Shown here one piece after another: positions 1 to 9,800 of a stretch of 64,000 bases of DNA. The DNA is from Liolophura sinensis (lineage: Eukaryota > Mollusca > Polyplacophora > Chitonida > Chitonidae). Both the position numbers and the translations under genes were made by a program. The stretch is from the NCBI RefSeq assembly GCF_032854445.1, contig NC_088295.1, forward strand, positions 84,056,644 to 84,120,643, read 5' to 3'. A model generated the notes under the pieces. It searched no databases. It saw nothing but the letters and a program-made list of their open reading frames with translations, and had not been told where the DNA came from. How positions within the stretch are numbered: position 1 is the first letter of the stretch; every line of letters starts with the position of its first letter.

Positions 1-2110
1 TGAATATAGCTACACAACACTGATGTCCCTGAACATAATACAGTGGTACATGAACACAGACACACAATATTGATGTCCCTAAACATAACCCACACAGTAC
101 ATATGCCCGTGAACACAGCCACACAATACTCAGGTACTTGAACATAGCCACACAACACTGATGTTCCTGAAAATATTCACAAGATACCGATGTCCCTGAA
201 TATAACCACACAATACTGATGTCCCTGAACATTGCCACACAAAACTGATGTCCCTGAACACAGCTATTCAATACTGATGTCCCTAACACCGTCACGGAAT
301 ACTCATGTCCTTGAAAATAGTCACGCAGTACTGATGTCCCTGAACATTGCCACACAAAACTGATGTCCCTGAACACCGCCACAGAATACTGATGTCCCTG
401 AACACAGCTATTCAATACTGATGTCCCTAAACACGGTCACGCAACACTGATGTAAATGATTAGATTATATCCACACAATACTAATGGCCCTGCTTATAGC
501 GACACAATACTGATCTCCCTGAAGAGACCTACACAATACTGATGCACCTGATTATAGTCACACAATACTGATGTCCCTGGAGAGACCTACACAATACTAG
601 TGTCCCTTAAAACAGTGACACTATACTGATGTCTCTGAAGACATCTACACAATACTAATGTCCCTTATTACAGTCACACCATACTGATATCTCTGAAGTG
701 ACCTACACAATACTAGTGTCCCTTAAAACAGTGACACTATACTGATGTCTCTGAAGACATCTACACAATACTAATGTCCCTTATTACAGTCACACCATAC
801 TGATATCTCTGAAGTGACCTACACAATACTAGCGTCCCTTAAAACAGTGACACTATACTGATGTCTCTGAAGACATCTACACAATACTAATGTCCCTGAT
901 TAGGGTCACACAATACTGATCTCCCTGAAGAGATCTGCACAATACTAATGTCCCTGATTCTAGTCAAACAATACTGATGTTTCTGAAGAGACCTACACAA
1001 TACTAATGTCCCTTATTACAGTCACACAATACTGATGTTTCTGAAGAGACCTACACAATACTAATGTCCCTTATTACAGTCACACAATACTGATGTTTCT
1101 GAAGAGACCTACACAATACTAGTGTCCCTTAAAACAGTGACACTATACTGATGTCTCTGAAGACAACTACACAATACTAATGTCCCTGATTATAGTCACA
1201 CAATACTGATGTCCCTGAAGAGACCTACACAATACTAATGTCCCTTAATACAGTCACACAATACTGATGTTTCTGAAGAGACCTACACAATACTAGTGTC
1301 CCTTAAAACAGTGACACTATACTGATGTCTCTGAAGACATCTACACAATACTAATGTCCCTGATTATAGTCACACAATACTGATGTCCCTGGAGAGACCT
1401 ACACAATACTAATGTCCCTTATTACAGTCACACAATACTGATGTTTCTGAAGAGACCTACACAATACTAGTGTCCCTTAAAACAGTGACACTATACTGAT
1501 GTCTCTGAAGACATCTACACAATACTAATGTCCCTGATTATAGTCACACAATACTGATGTCCCTGAAGAGACCTACACAATACTCATGTCCCTTATTACA
1601 GTCAGACAATACTGATGTCTCTGAAGAGACCTACACAATACTAGTGTCCCTTATTACACTCAAACCATACTGATGTCCCTGAAGAGACCTACACAATACT
1701 CATGTCCCTTATTACAGTCACACAATGCTGATGTCTCTGAAGAGACCTACACAATAGTGATGTCCCTTATTACAATCACACACTACTGATGTCTCTGAAG
1801 AGACCTACACAATACTAATGACTCTGATTATAGTCACAGAATACTTATTGAGTGTGTTCTTGATCTTAACGACACTATGTCCTTTAACGTTACCACACCA
1901 TACTGCTGTCCCTGAATGTAAGCAGAATATACTGTATACTCCCTTATTACAATCACACACTACTGATGTCTCTGAAGAGACCTACACAATGCTAATGACT
2001 CTGATTATAGTCACAGAATACTTATTGAGTGTGTTCTTGATCTTAACGACACTATGTCCTTTAACGTTACCACACCATACTGCTGTCCCTGAATGTAAGC
2101 AGAATATACT
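1..2110. repeat. 29-bp minisatellite array with higher-order structure
   Basis: The array is built from a 29-bp unit of the form TGATGTCCCTGAAGAGACCT followed by ACACAATAC. Two subtypes alternate: one with GAAGAGACCT or GAAGACATCT in the middle, the other with TATTACAGTC, GATTATAGTC or AAAACAGTGA. From about 560 to 1800 they form 58-bp dimers and a recurring 116-bp tetramer. The first 500 bases are more degenerate, with GAACACAGCC-type middles. No reading frame is credible. The 108-codon open frame at 1818-2144 exists only because it spans a 174-bp duplication, which is a multiple of three. Confidence 0.93.
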
Positions 2111-2112
2111 GA
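1771..2112. repeat. 174-bp near-identical tandem duplication
   Basis: A segment of six 29-bp units, including an atypical stretch (TTGAGTGTGTTCTTGATCTT), occurs twice with a period of 174 bp, starting near 1771 and near 1945. The copies appear to differ by one or two bases, far less than neighbouring units differ from each other. That points to a recent slippage or unequal-exchange event at the array edge. Confidence 0.85.
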
Positions 2113-2935
2113 TGTCCCTGAACACAACCACAAGTCACTCCTGAAAACAGTCACCCTGATCACAACCACAAGTCATCATTGGAAACAACCACAAGTCACC
2201 TCAGAACACAACCACAAGTCACTCTTGAACACAACCACAAGTCACCCCTGAACAGAGGCACCCTGATCACAATCACAAGTCACCCTTGAAGACAACCATA
2301 AATCACCCCTAAAGACAACCACAAGTCATTCCTGAACACAATCACAAGTCACCCTGAACACCGCCACAAGTCACTCCTGAACACAACCACAAGTCACCCC
2401 TGAGCACAACTAACAGCCATAAGTCCTCCCTGAACACAACCACAAGTCACCGTGGAACACAAACACAAAACACTGACATCTTTAAACGTATCCACAAGCC
2501 ATCCCTCAACACAACCACAATTCACACCTGAGCACAACCGCAATTCACTCCTGAACACAACCAGAAGTCACCTGTGAACAGAACCACACGTCACACCTGA
2601 ACACAACCACAAGTCATCCCTGAACGCAACCACAAGTCACCTCAGAACACAACCACAAGTTTCTCCTAAACACAACCACAAGTCACCGTGGAACACAAAC
2701 AGAATACACTGACGTCTTTAAACGTATCCAGAAGCCATCCCTAAACACAACCAGAATTCAACCCTGAACACAATTACTAGTCACTCCTGAACACAACCAC
2801 AAGTCATCAATGAGCACAACCACAAGTTACCCCTGAACACAACCACAAGTCACCCCTGAACACAAACAGAATACACTGACGTCTTTAAATGTAACCACAA
2901 GCCGCCCCTAAACACAACCACAAAATATTCATATC
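2113..2935. repeat. 23-bp minisatellite array
   Basis: The unit is about 23 bp, ACAACCACAAGTCACCCCTG followed by AAC, repeated roughly 35 times with frequent substitutions. A longer variant containing CACTGACGTCTTTAAACGTA recurs three times, near 2470, 2705 and 2875, giving an irregular super-period. The array abuts the 29-bp array directly. Both share a CTGAACACA-type core, so they may descend from one ancestral repeat. Confidence 0.9.
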
Positions 2936-4953
2936 CCAGATATCAGTTACACTGTGTATAATTTGAATATTCATGTCGTTTCTAGTATTTAGGTCAGATC
3001 GTCGTGTTTTTTTTCATCAGGATATAGAGATGCTTCATAATCTTGCCCCGATGAAAACCACCATTCTTTAATTCTCTTTAAGTCAAGTGCGATGTTGGGG
3101 AAATACTTGTGCCGATCTAACGAGTCAGAAATGGCGGATGAATGAGTTTGGCAATTTGTTGAAAGTTAGCTTTAGACGGTTCAGTCCATTAGTGAAAAAA
3201 TAATCAGAGTTGCTCAGTGGGCGTGGCACGCGATGTAGCGTGACCTGTGGTGTTTGTGAGGGTCGGTCTCTAGAGATAGGAAAACTAAACAGACCTAATC
3301 ATCAAGAATAAGCACTCAACCCCACGGGACTGCGCAGAGGCTTTGTACAACACGATAGATTACTGCTAACCCTATCACGAGGAAAACTTTCTGTGGAGCC
3401 GAGCTGGAAACACGCAGGTTGAGCAGAAACGCTGAATAGACAGGACATAAGAAGAGAAAGGCTATTCGTGAGAAAAAGCAGGCTTTGTACACCTACGACA
3501 ATGGCTTCATCATGGACATATAGTAACATGTGCGTGAACAGTTTCAGCTGCAAATGGAACTCAGTGTTAGCTAGCTTATTTGATAACAAACTTTCGTAGG
3601 CTAAAACATGGAGGGGTGAATGAATTTGACTCATGTTTTTTTCTGACATCTTTGAAAACAGTTGATTACTTCTACTTCAATATTTCGTTGGAATGAATAC
3701 CGCTGGCAATGTTTGCAATGTTTGCAGCCTCAAAACATCCGCTTAAACTTCCGAAATGAAACCGTATTCCTACTGGACGCTGGTCAGCACATTAATCTTA
3801 CTAATGAGTTGGCAAATAAAACCACGTGATTCAGTCTATTCTGGTCCACGTCATCATTAATATCAGGATTAGAGAGTAATCTCAAAAGGATTCGCGGGCA
3901 CAGACTGGCTAAGAGGCATCTGGTGGACGGTGTACCCCATGTTTCAAGCAGAGTTCGTAGGCGTAGGGATATTCACAGTCTCAGTACACACTTCATTCAG
4001 AAAACTAACCCTATTAAAACAATCGCAATACGTCCATAGAATTGCCAAGCACGTTTCCCAAAGAGTTAATACAAAACTTGTCCCTGCTGGGAATGCTTGA
4101 TGCAGTGGATACACGGAAAAGCTGGCTTTACCTTCTGTTCAGTGGATAATGAGAGGAATTAGTACCCAGCAGTCAAACAGACCAAAGGCTAAAATAACCT
4201 ACCTGTACTTAAATGTACCTACCTGAAAGATAACGTTTACACAATTCACATTTATTTTGCCTCGATGTGGCACCACGTAAATGACAGACCCGCGGTTCAA
4301 TATCGAGTAGGTCATACATTTGTATTAGTAAAAGCCATCTAAAACGATCTCCATGATTGCCAAGAGCAAGCCATTGACAGGTTCTTGCCATGAAGACTTC
4401 TAAAACTAGGATTCAAAATAATCTTGAAAATTTACCTACCCAACCATGAGATTGAACCCCGGTCTTGGGTTTATAACGTAAGCCGGAGGCAGCACTGCAA
4501 CATGTCTGGATTGGTAGCAACCTCTTACAAAACGATATCGCCGTAAATCATCTAAATAACCTTGAAAATGAATTGCTAAAGATATGTTTTACGCAACAAT
4601 GAAACTATCGAGTTACAATAATATAACTAAACCTCAATGTTTGGGGCATTTGACGGATGTTTGTAGAGCCATCTGACAAACTGGTTATCGGTTATTTTAG
4701 CTGAAAACATGGACTGTCACAGGTACTTTGAATTATGAAAAAGGTGAAAAGCGTTAGTAACACAAAGACAGTTGTTGATGAGCTATTCATTACCCGTGGG
4801 GTTAAGTAATGTTCGGCCAGGACGGATTTAGGTGAAAACGAGGCTGTTTTGAACTGGTAAAATTACATGTTTACACTCTTTATATTAGCGACATATGGTC
4901 TTCATACTGATGATGAGTGCGTTCCTCAAGTGGGACGTTTACAGGTGTAAGTT
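2936..4953. other. unassigned sequence, no gene seen
   Basis: This stretch has no tandem repeat, recognisable mobile element or convincing reading frame. The longest open frame (3302-3649, reverse strand, 115 codons) has no motif I recognise and an ordinary composition for random open sequence. No paired splice signals stand out. Confidence 0.5.
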
Positions 4954-4965
4954 ACCAGTGGATAA

Positions 4966-5197
4966 TTAATTTATTTATTTATTTGATTGGTGTTTTACAC
5001 CGTACTCAAGCATATTTCACATATAGGACGGCGGCCAGCATTATGGTGGGTGGAAACCAGACAGACCCCGGGGGAAGCCCACGACCATCCGCAGGTTGGT
5101 GGCAGACCTTCCCACAAACGACCAGAGAGGAAGCCAGCATGAGCTGGACTTGAACTCACAGCGACCGCATGGGTGAGAGATTCCTGGGTCATTACGC
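4966..5197 (-). mobile_element. SINE family 1, 5'-truncated, reverse orientation
   Basis: Read on the reverse strand, the element has the family's conserved body (CAACCTGCGGATGGTCGTGG-like, then CACCATAATGCTGGCCGCCG-like, then GTAAAACACCAAT) and an AAATAAATAAATTA tail. The tRNA-like head is missing: the element begins within CGTAATGACCCAGGAATCTC. A 12-bp direct repeat ACCAGTGGATAA flanks it at 4954-4965 and 5198-5209. This is a convincing target-site duplication and fixes both ends. It is a non-coding retroposon that depends on LINE machinery. The family could be the molluscan V-SINE/RUDI type or a Meta-SINE; I cannot decide without a library search. Confidence 0.9.
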
Positions 5198-5281
5198 ACC
5201 AGTGGATAACTGAATCCATACACCCTGGGAAGATTTTGTGCGGGAACAGTTAATAACCCTGGTAATGACCATTCTAAAAGT

Positions 5282-5682
5282 AGTACCACGTGCGTAACCA
5301 CCGCCGTGGCCAACACCGACACCACTTTCGTGGCCAACACCGACACCACCGCCGTGGCCAACACCATAACCACTTCCGTGGCCAACACCGACACCACCGC
5401 CGTTGCCAACACCGTAACCACCAACGTGGTCAACACAGTACCACGGCCGTGGCCAACACCATAACCATCACCGTGGCCAACACCGTCCAAACATCGCGGC
5501 CAACACCGTAACCACTTCCGTGGCCAACACCGTAACCACTACCCTGGAAAACAGCGTACCACTGCCGTGGCCAACACCATAAGCACCACCGTGACCAACA
5601 CCGTAACCACCAACGTGGCCAACACCGTTCCATCGCCGTGGCCAACACCATAAGCACCACCGTGGCCAACATCAACTGTATT
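5282..5682. repeat. 24-bp minisatellite, GTGGCCAACACCG type
   Basis: Roughly 16 units of about 24 bp (GTGGCCAACACCGACACCAC followed by CGCC), GC-rich against AT-rich surroundings. Because 24 is a multiple of three, several frames on both strands stay open. The forward one reads as His/Arg-rich octapeptides and the reverse ones as Val/Leu/Ala-rich repeats. Openness in opposite strands at once shows the frames are by-products of the unit, not evidence for a protein. Confidence 0.9.
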
Positions 5683-6115
5683 GTTCTGCTACTACTACTT
5701 CTACCAGTGATACTAACAGTGCCTCCAGTTCTCCGAGTGCTACCAGTAATATTACTACCATTGCCGTAATACTACCACTGGGGAACTCCATGGCCTAGTG
5801 GTTAACGTGCTCGTACAGCAAAATAACGCAGGAGCCTTTCACCAGTGTGGTGGTTGTGAGCTGAAATTCAGTCTGGTCCTACGGGGGAAGGTCTCCGGCA
5901 ACATACCGATGGTAGTAGGTTTCTCCTACCATAATCCTGGTCGCCGTCGCAGAAGTGAAATATTCTTGCACCTATCGTAAAACGCCAATAAAATAAATAA
6001 ACTAAATAACTACCAGTTACTACTACTTCTACCAGTACCACTACTATTAGTACCAATACTGTTACCAGTACAATAAATGTATTACTGCTCATACTACCAT
6101 TACTATTACTCTTAC
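5683..6115. repeat. low-complexity TAC/ACC-rich tract split by a SINE
   Basis: Degenerate runs of TACTACTACTTCTACCAGT type occur at about 5690-5770 and resume at about 6003-6115. The two halves are the same kind of sequence, so they were one tract before the SINE at about 5777-6002 inserted into it. Confidence 0.75.
5777..6002 (+). mobile_element. SINE family 1, diverged copy with tRNA-like head
   Basis: It starts with a degenerate tRNA-like head (CTCCATGGCCTAGTGGTTAA, A-box-like) followed by a B-box-like segment and the family body (CTACCATAATCCTGGTCGCC, then GTAAAACGCCAATAAAATAA). It has more substitutions than the copy at 21937-22205 and a central deletion, so it is an old insertion. A short ACTACCA repeat on each side may be the remnant of the target duplication, but the host tract is itself repetitive. 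Confidence 0.82.
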
Positions 6116-6117
6116 CA

Positions 6118-6350
6118 CGTCGAAGTCGAGAGATCCAGGATCAAACCAGGGTCGGGTCTTACCAAAGACTTTAAAAAGGGAAATGGTACTGGCTGCTATC
6201 ATGCACGGTGCTCTCCACTGAGAGATTGGAGCAAGGAAACAGGACTAGTTGGCCCGGTGTCAGTATAATGTGACTGGGTGGGATGTCATGTCTGGTGTCT
6301 TCGGCATGATACTTCAGTGATGGCAGCACTTCGGCGGCATGGGCTCGGAA
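6118..6350 (+). mobile_element. SINE family 2 (GGTGTCAGTATAATGTGACT type), partial
   Basis: This is a second, unrelated SINE-like repeat. It opens with the end of a tRNA-like head (GAGATCCAGGATCAAACC, B-box-like), passes through AAAGACTTTAAAAAGGGAAA and reaches a body with CCGGTGTCAGTATAATGTGA and GGTGTCTTCGGCATGATACT. Sequences of this kind are, from my recollection, widespread in molluscan genomes. A reverse-strand relative of its head and early body is at about 49990-50179 in this window, which supports a dispersed family. Ends are approximate. Confidence 0.65.
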
Positions 6351-6729
6351 TATGTACAAACACCTAATGACACACCGTTTCTTTATTATTTCTTTTATCA
6401 GTAATTTAATGTTAAACTACAATCAGTCAAATAGTATTCAGTGTTTGCTGCGGACACTGCCCTATGTGGAGAGAGCACACAAAAGGCCATTTCATCCTTT
6501 CTCCCAGCAAGCCATCTACAATTTTGGAACTGTCGAACCTGGAGAGAATTACCTTCCAAAGACCCAGCTTTGACTACATAAAACTAAGTGACTACACCGG
6601 AGAATTTCACTAATAGATGTTATTCTTCTGAGAAAAACAAGAAAATTTACCGAATCTGTTACACATGCGAATTGAAATATGCACCTTACGATGAAGAACA
6701 AGTAGAAATTCTCGCTAACAAGAAGAATT
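6351..6729. other. unassigned sequence before the tandem array
   Basis: Nothing recognisable. Short forward open frames at 6352-6573 and 6588-6797 lack motifs, and the second runs into the first block of the tandem array. Confidence 0.4.
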
Positions 6730-7546
6730 TACCTGATTTTCACATCATACACGCTGTCTACTCTGATTGGCCAGTTATAGAAAACAAGAGGGCCTGAGTC
6801 AACACACATGTTCGGCTTTAGTTAAAATCCAGCCACAAAGGCGGTTAAACCAGGAAAATTTTGCTCTAATTAATTTCTCACTCCCATCTCTAACGTCAGA
6901 GGAATAAAGCTTCTGTGCCGTTCTTTTTCGATCGTAACGTTTCATCATGGAGTGTTATGTTGCTGTAGATAAACCACAGTATAATGACACTTTCTTGTAC
7001 ATATGGGCAAGACCGGGAAACGAGGCGAATTGTAAACAGATGTGTGATGTTGACAAAAGAAAACACACGGGGTTCCACTTTGATGTGAAGTAAATCTTGC
7101 AGAGCTTTCCACGACATTTCTATTGTAATCAGAAACAGACTAGTTTGCTTTAAGGAGAGACCTTGAGTCAAAGGGTTCGTTAACATCCCAGGCGTGTTGG
7201 ATCACTAAGCCATCTAGGGTGTAACGAATACCACAACTAGTTACAGGGTTATACACGTAGGTGATGTTTGTAGGCCTTTTGCTTGTTAACAAGATTGTTG
7301 TGACTGGTCGGATTCAGAAGTATATTGGAGGCTCTTACGGCGTTACCAACTGGAGCCAAAGGCAAAAATATCGAACATAACCAACGATTTACGCTTGTGT
7401 TTTGCTGCAGATGCAATTCAAATCTTCGTAAGAGTATAAATCTGAAGCAACCTATCGGACCAGCACTGTTTCCGATGCAGTAAATCTAGTTAAATTCTCG
7501 TGAATATCAAGGAATTGTACATGCCAGCGTCTTTCTCCCCCCAAAA

Positions 7547-7655
7547 GAAGTATCGATATATAAAACCAGCTTAGCGCAATCCAATTATGCTGCGTCGGTG
7601 ATGTATAAATACAGAGGTGGCCAGCCGATAAATTACCAGTGGTGATGCCAACATG
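7547..7655 (+). promoter_or_regulatory. conserved TATA/initiator block, U1
   Basis: The block runs from GAAGTATCGATATATAAAAC through CCAGCTTAGCGCAATCCAAT to a TATA box TATAAATA at 7604-7611. An initiator-like TTACCAGTGG lies about 30 bp downstream and an ATG at 7653. The frame from that ATG (MMKPFLLLYLLTT, then stop) is short and hydrophobic but is not kept in other units. Pol II promoter function is inferred from TATA-initiator spacing and from conservation in five units. Confidence 0.6.
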
Positions 7656-8328
7656 ATGAAACCTTTCCTTCTCCTGTACCTTCTAACTACGTAATTTAAG
7701 CAACGTCGGTGCGTCCGACGGGAAACTGCTTGCTGTACTCACGAACATTAACAGCTTAGCTTGACAAGGCCTTCCTGGGGAAACATCCAGCGAGAACCGT
7801 CGACCAATGCCAGGGCCTAGTGAAATCAACCAGACAGGAAAGCGGATATCTGGAAAAGATTGTTAATGGATGAGCTGCATATCTATCCATATATGCACAC
7901 CAGCAAGGTACCAAAACACCGATCAGCTTAACAAACCAGCGCAAAGGATACAGTAAAATATTAATGTGGGTGGGTATACGAATTGTCAGTTTTGTCTTCC
8001 ACAAAATATATCGCTTTGATAATCTAGAATTCAAAGCCTGGATTAGCGATGGAACCTGAGCCACTAATTCGGTTTCGTGGAGAATATAGGTCGTGATTTA
8101 TCAACTAGTGCAAAGTTCTTTGTTCCTTTTCCTCGAATTTGCAGCTTTGAAAAATGCTGGAAAACAACATGTGTCAAAAGCAAGGAAGACCTATAAAATA
8201 TGAGGTAAAAAGTAAGAAATAGATGGAGATATAAAGCCTTTGCCTTTGCAGAATGCATTGTGAGGCATTTAGATTTTTAGCTAAATCAACGTCCAGTTTG
8301 GTGGTTCAAAACAAAGTGTAGTATTGTA

Positions 8329-8334
8329 AATAAA
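8329..8334 (+). terminator. candidate poly(A) signal AATAAA, U1
   Basis: AATAAA sits in the conserved context ATTGTAAATAAAGCCAATTA, 725 bp downstream of the U1 TATA box. The same hexamer in the same context is present in U3, U4 and U5 and mutated in U2 and U6. Function as a cleavage signal is inference. Confidence 0.45.
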
Positions 8335-8814
8335 GCCAATTATAGGCATATCCCATATAGCTTATGTTTTCTCCAGGTAGAACTGTGTTAGTATAACTCA
8401 CGACTGGCCCACATTGGCTAACACAGTATTAGGACTGGATTTGTCAACATAAAACGACATCATGCTATTACACTGCTGTTCTTAAAAGGGAACTTTTCTT
8501 TAATGTCACTGGCCCCGTCTTTCTCCCGAGTCCACAATATTAAAGCTGAATTCATATAATTCTGAGGAAAAATTGAGATGTCGTGGGCCAGTTTAAGACA
8601 ACCTTTTATATAATCTCCATACGATTGCACATGAAAATTGCATAAGATGTACAGAGGGTAGCTTAGAACGACGAAGACCTTGTTTCATCTTTCGCTGTTG
8701 AGGTACATATTTAATAAATTCTCTCCTTGTCGAATTATATTCGTGAAGCTGACAAACTGCAGTGGAGATTACAGGTTGACATTATAAAATGATCCACATG
8801 TAACTGTAAAGGTA

Positions 8815-9800
8815 CCACTAACGGAGAGTTAAGATGAGGAACAACTGGCCGGTTTAACTCTCAGATTATTGATAGGCCTTACACACGATAAAACAATGAA
8901 ACACGAACACTCTTGAATAAATTCAATGCATATATTTGAACAAAGTAGACAAATAATACAGCTGACAATAATATACAAAACAATATAAATAATTACAAAG
9001 ATATATAGTCTCTTACTGATGGAATATTCTGGCTTCCAAAGGCGAGTCAGTCGACGGAAATATAGAATCCACAGTTAAGCGTAATCACTTAATCGACGGG
9101 TACGTGTGAAGGTATGTCAGCAACTTGCGGATGGCCATGAGTTTCCCTCGGGCTCTGCCCGGTTTCCTCCTACCATAATGTTGGACGCCGTCGTATAAGT
9201 CAAATATTCTTGAGTGTGGCGTAAAACACCAATCAAATAAATCAATCAATAAATCAATCAACGGATGACGGTCCAATAAGTGACAAGCTACAGTGTTTAC
9301 GGCACGCTGACGATGGTTTATTTCCCAACTGCCTGTGAAGGTGTAACTTCTCAGAGATTGACAGTACCGTCCGTGATGCCGAGCTGTCGATGTATGTTTC
9401 ACTCCCCGGAAATATACACAAAGCCACTTTCAGGGTAAACTGGGATGAAATGTACGTAATCGTACAAAGAGAACCTATATCTCCAAGCCCGGTAAAATCC
9501 TTCGCAGTGGATGGCAGTAAATATCACTGCCTGTAAGTGAACTTGAGTAAATGACTGCGAGCTTCACAACCCCGTCGCTCATATTATTATAAAAATCTGA
9601 AGAAAATTCTGGATGATTTGATCGTAAACACGTTTACAACACCGATATATATCTCCAGAATGTATATTCTATGTACAATGACACTAAACGTTCGAGTGAA
9701 TTACAACAACAGGCTATAACATACGCATAAAAAATGATCCCATAAGTTCAAGAAAAAATAAAAGAAAAATATAAAACAATATTTAAAGACGGTGTTCGTA
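8815..9800. other. insertion of about 985 bp in U1
   Basis: Flanking sequence matches uninterrupted paralogous sequence in other units (AACTGT before, CAACTGTGTTGTGTCTTA after; compare 34820-34860). The segment between is therefore extra in U1. Apart from a SINE copy inside (about 9110-9268) its sequence is unknown: an AT-rich stretch of many CAATA/ATAT runs, then a part with no repeat. I see no terminal repeats. Confidence 0.5.
9110..9268 (+). mobile_element. SINE family 1, 5'-truncated
   Basis: Only the 3' half of the family is present: CAGCAACTTGCGGATGGCCA, then CTCGGGCTCTGCCCGGTTTC, CACCAT-like CCTACCATAATGTTGGACGC, and GCGTAAAACACCAATCAAAT followed by an AATCAATCAATAAATCAATC tail. AATCGACGG before and AATCAACGG after the element may be a decayed target duplication. 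Confidence 0.85.

Noticed and set aside
1-2935. CRISPR-like array of regular repeats
   Set aside because: The repeats are contiguous, degenerate and without unique spacers, no cas-like genes are present, and the sequence is eukaryotic; these are minisatellites.
3302-3649. 115-codon reverse open frame
   Set aside because: No domain, no neighbouring signals, and a length expected by chance in a window of this size.
5041-5675. His/Arg-rich and Val/Leu-rich open frames on both strands
   Set aside because: They are translations of a 24-bp minisatellite and of the adjacent SINE; frames open on both strands are a by-product of the unit.
7653-7694. Signal-peptide-like exon MMKPFLLLYLLTT
   Set aside because: The frame is not kept in the equivalent position of U4, U5 and U6 because of indels, and it ends after 14 codons.
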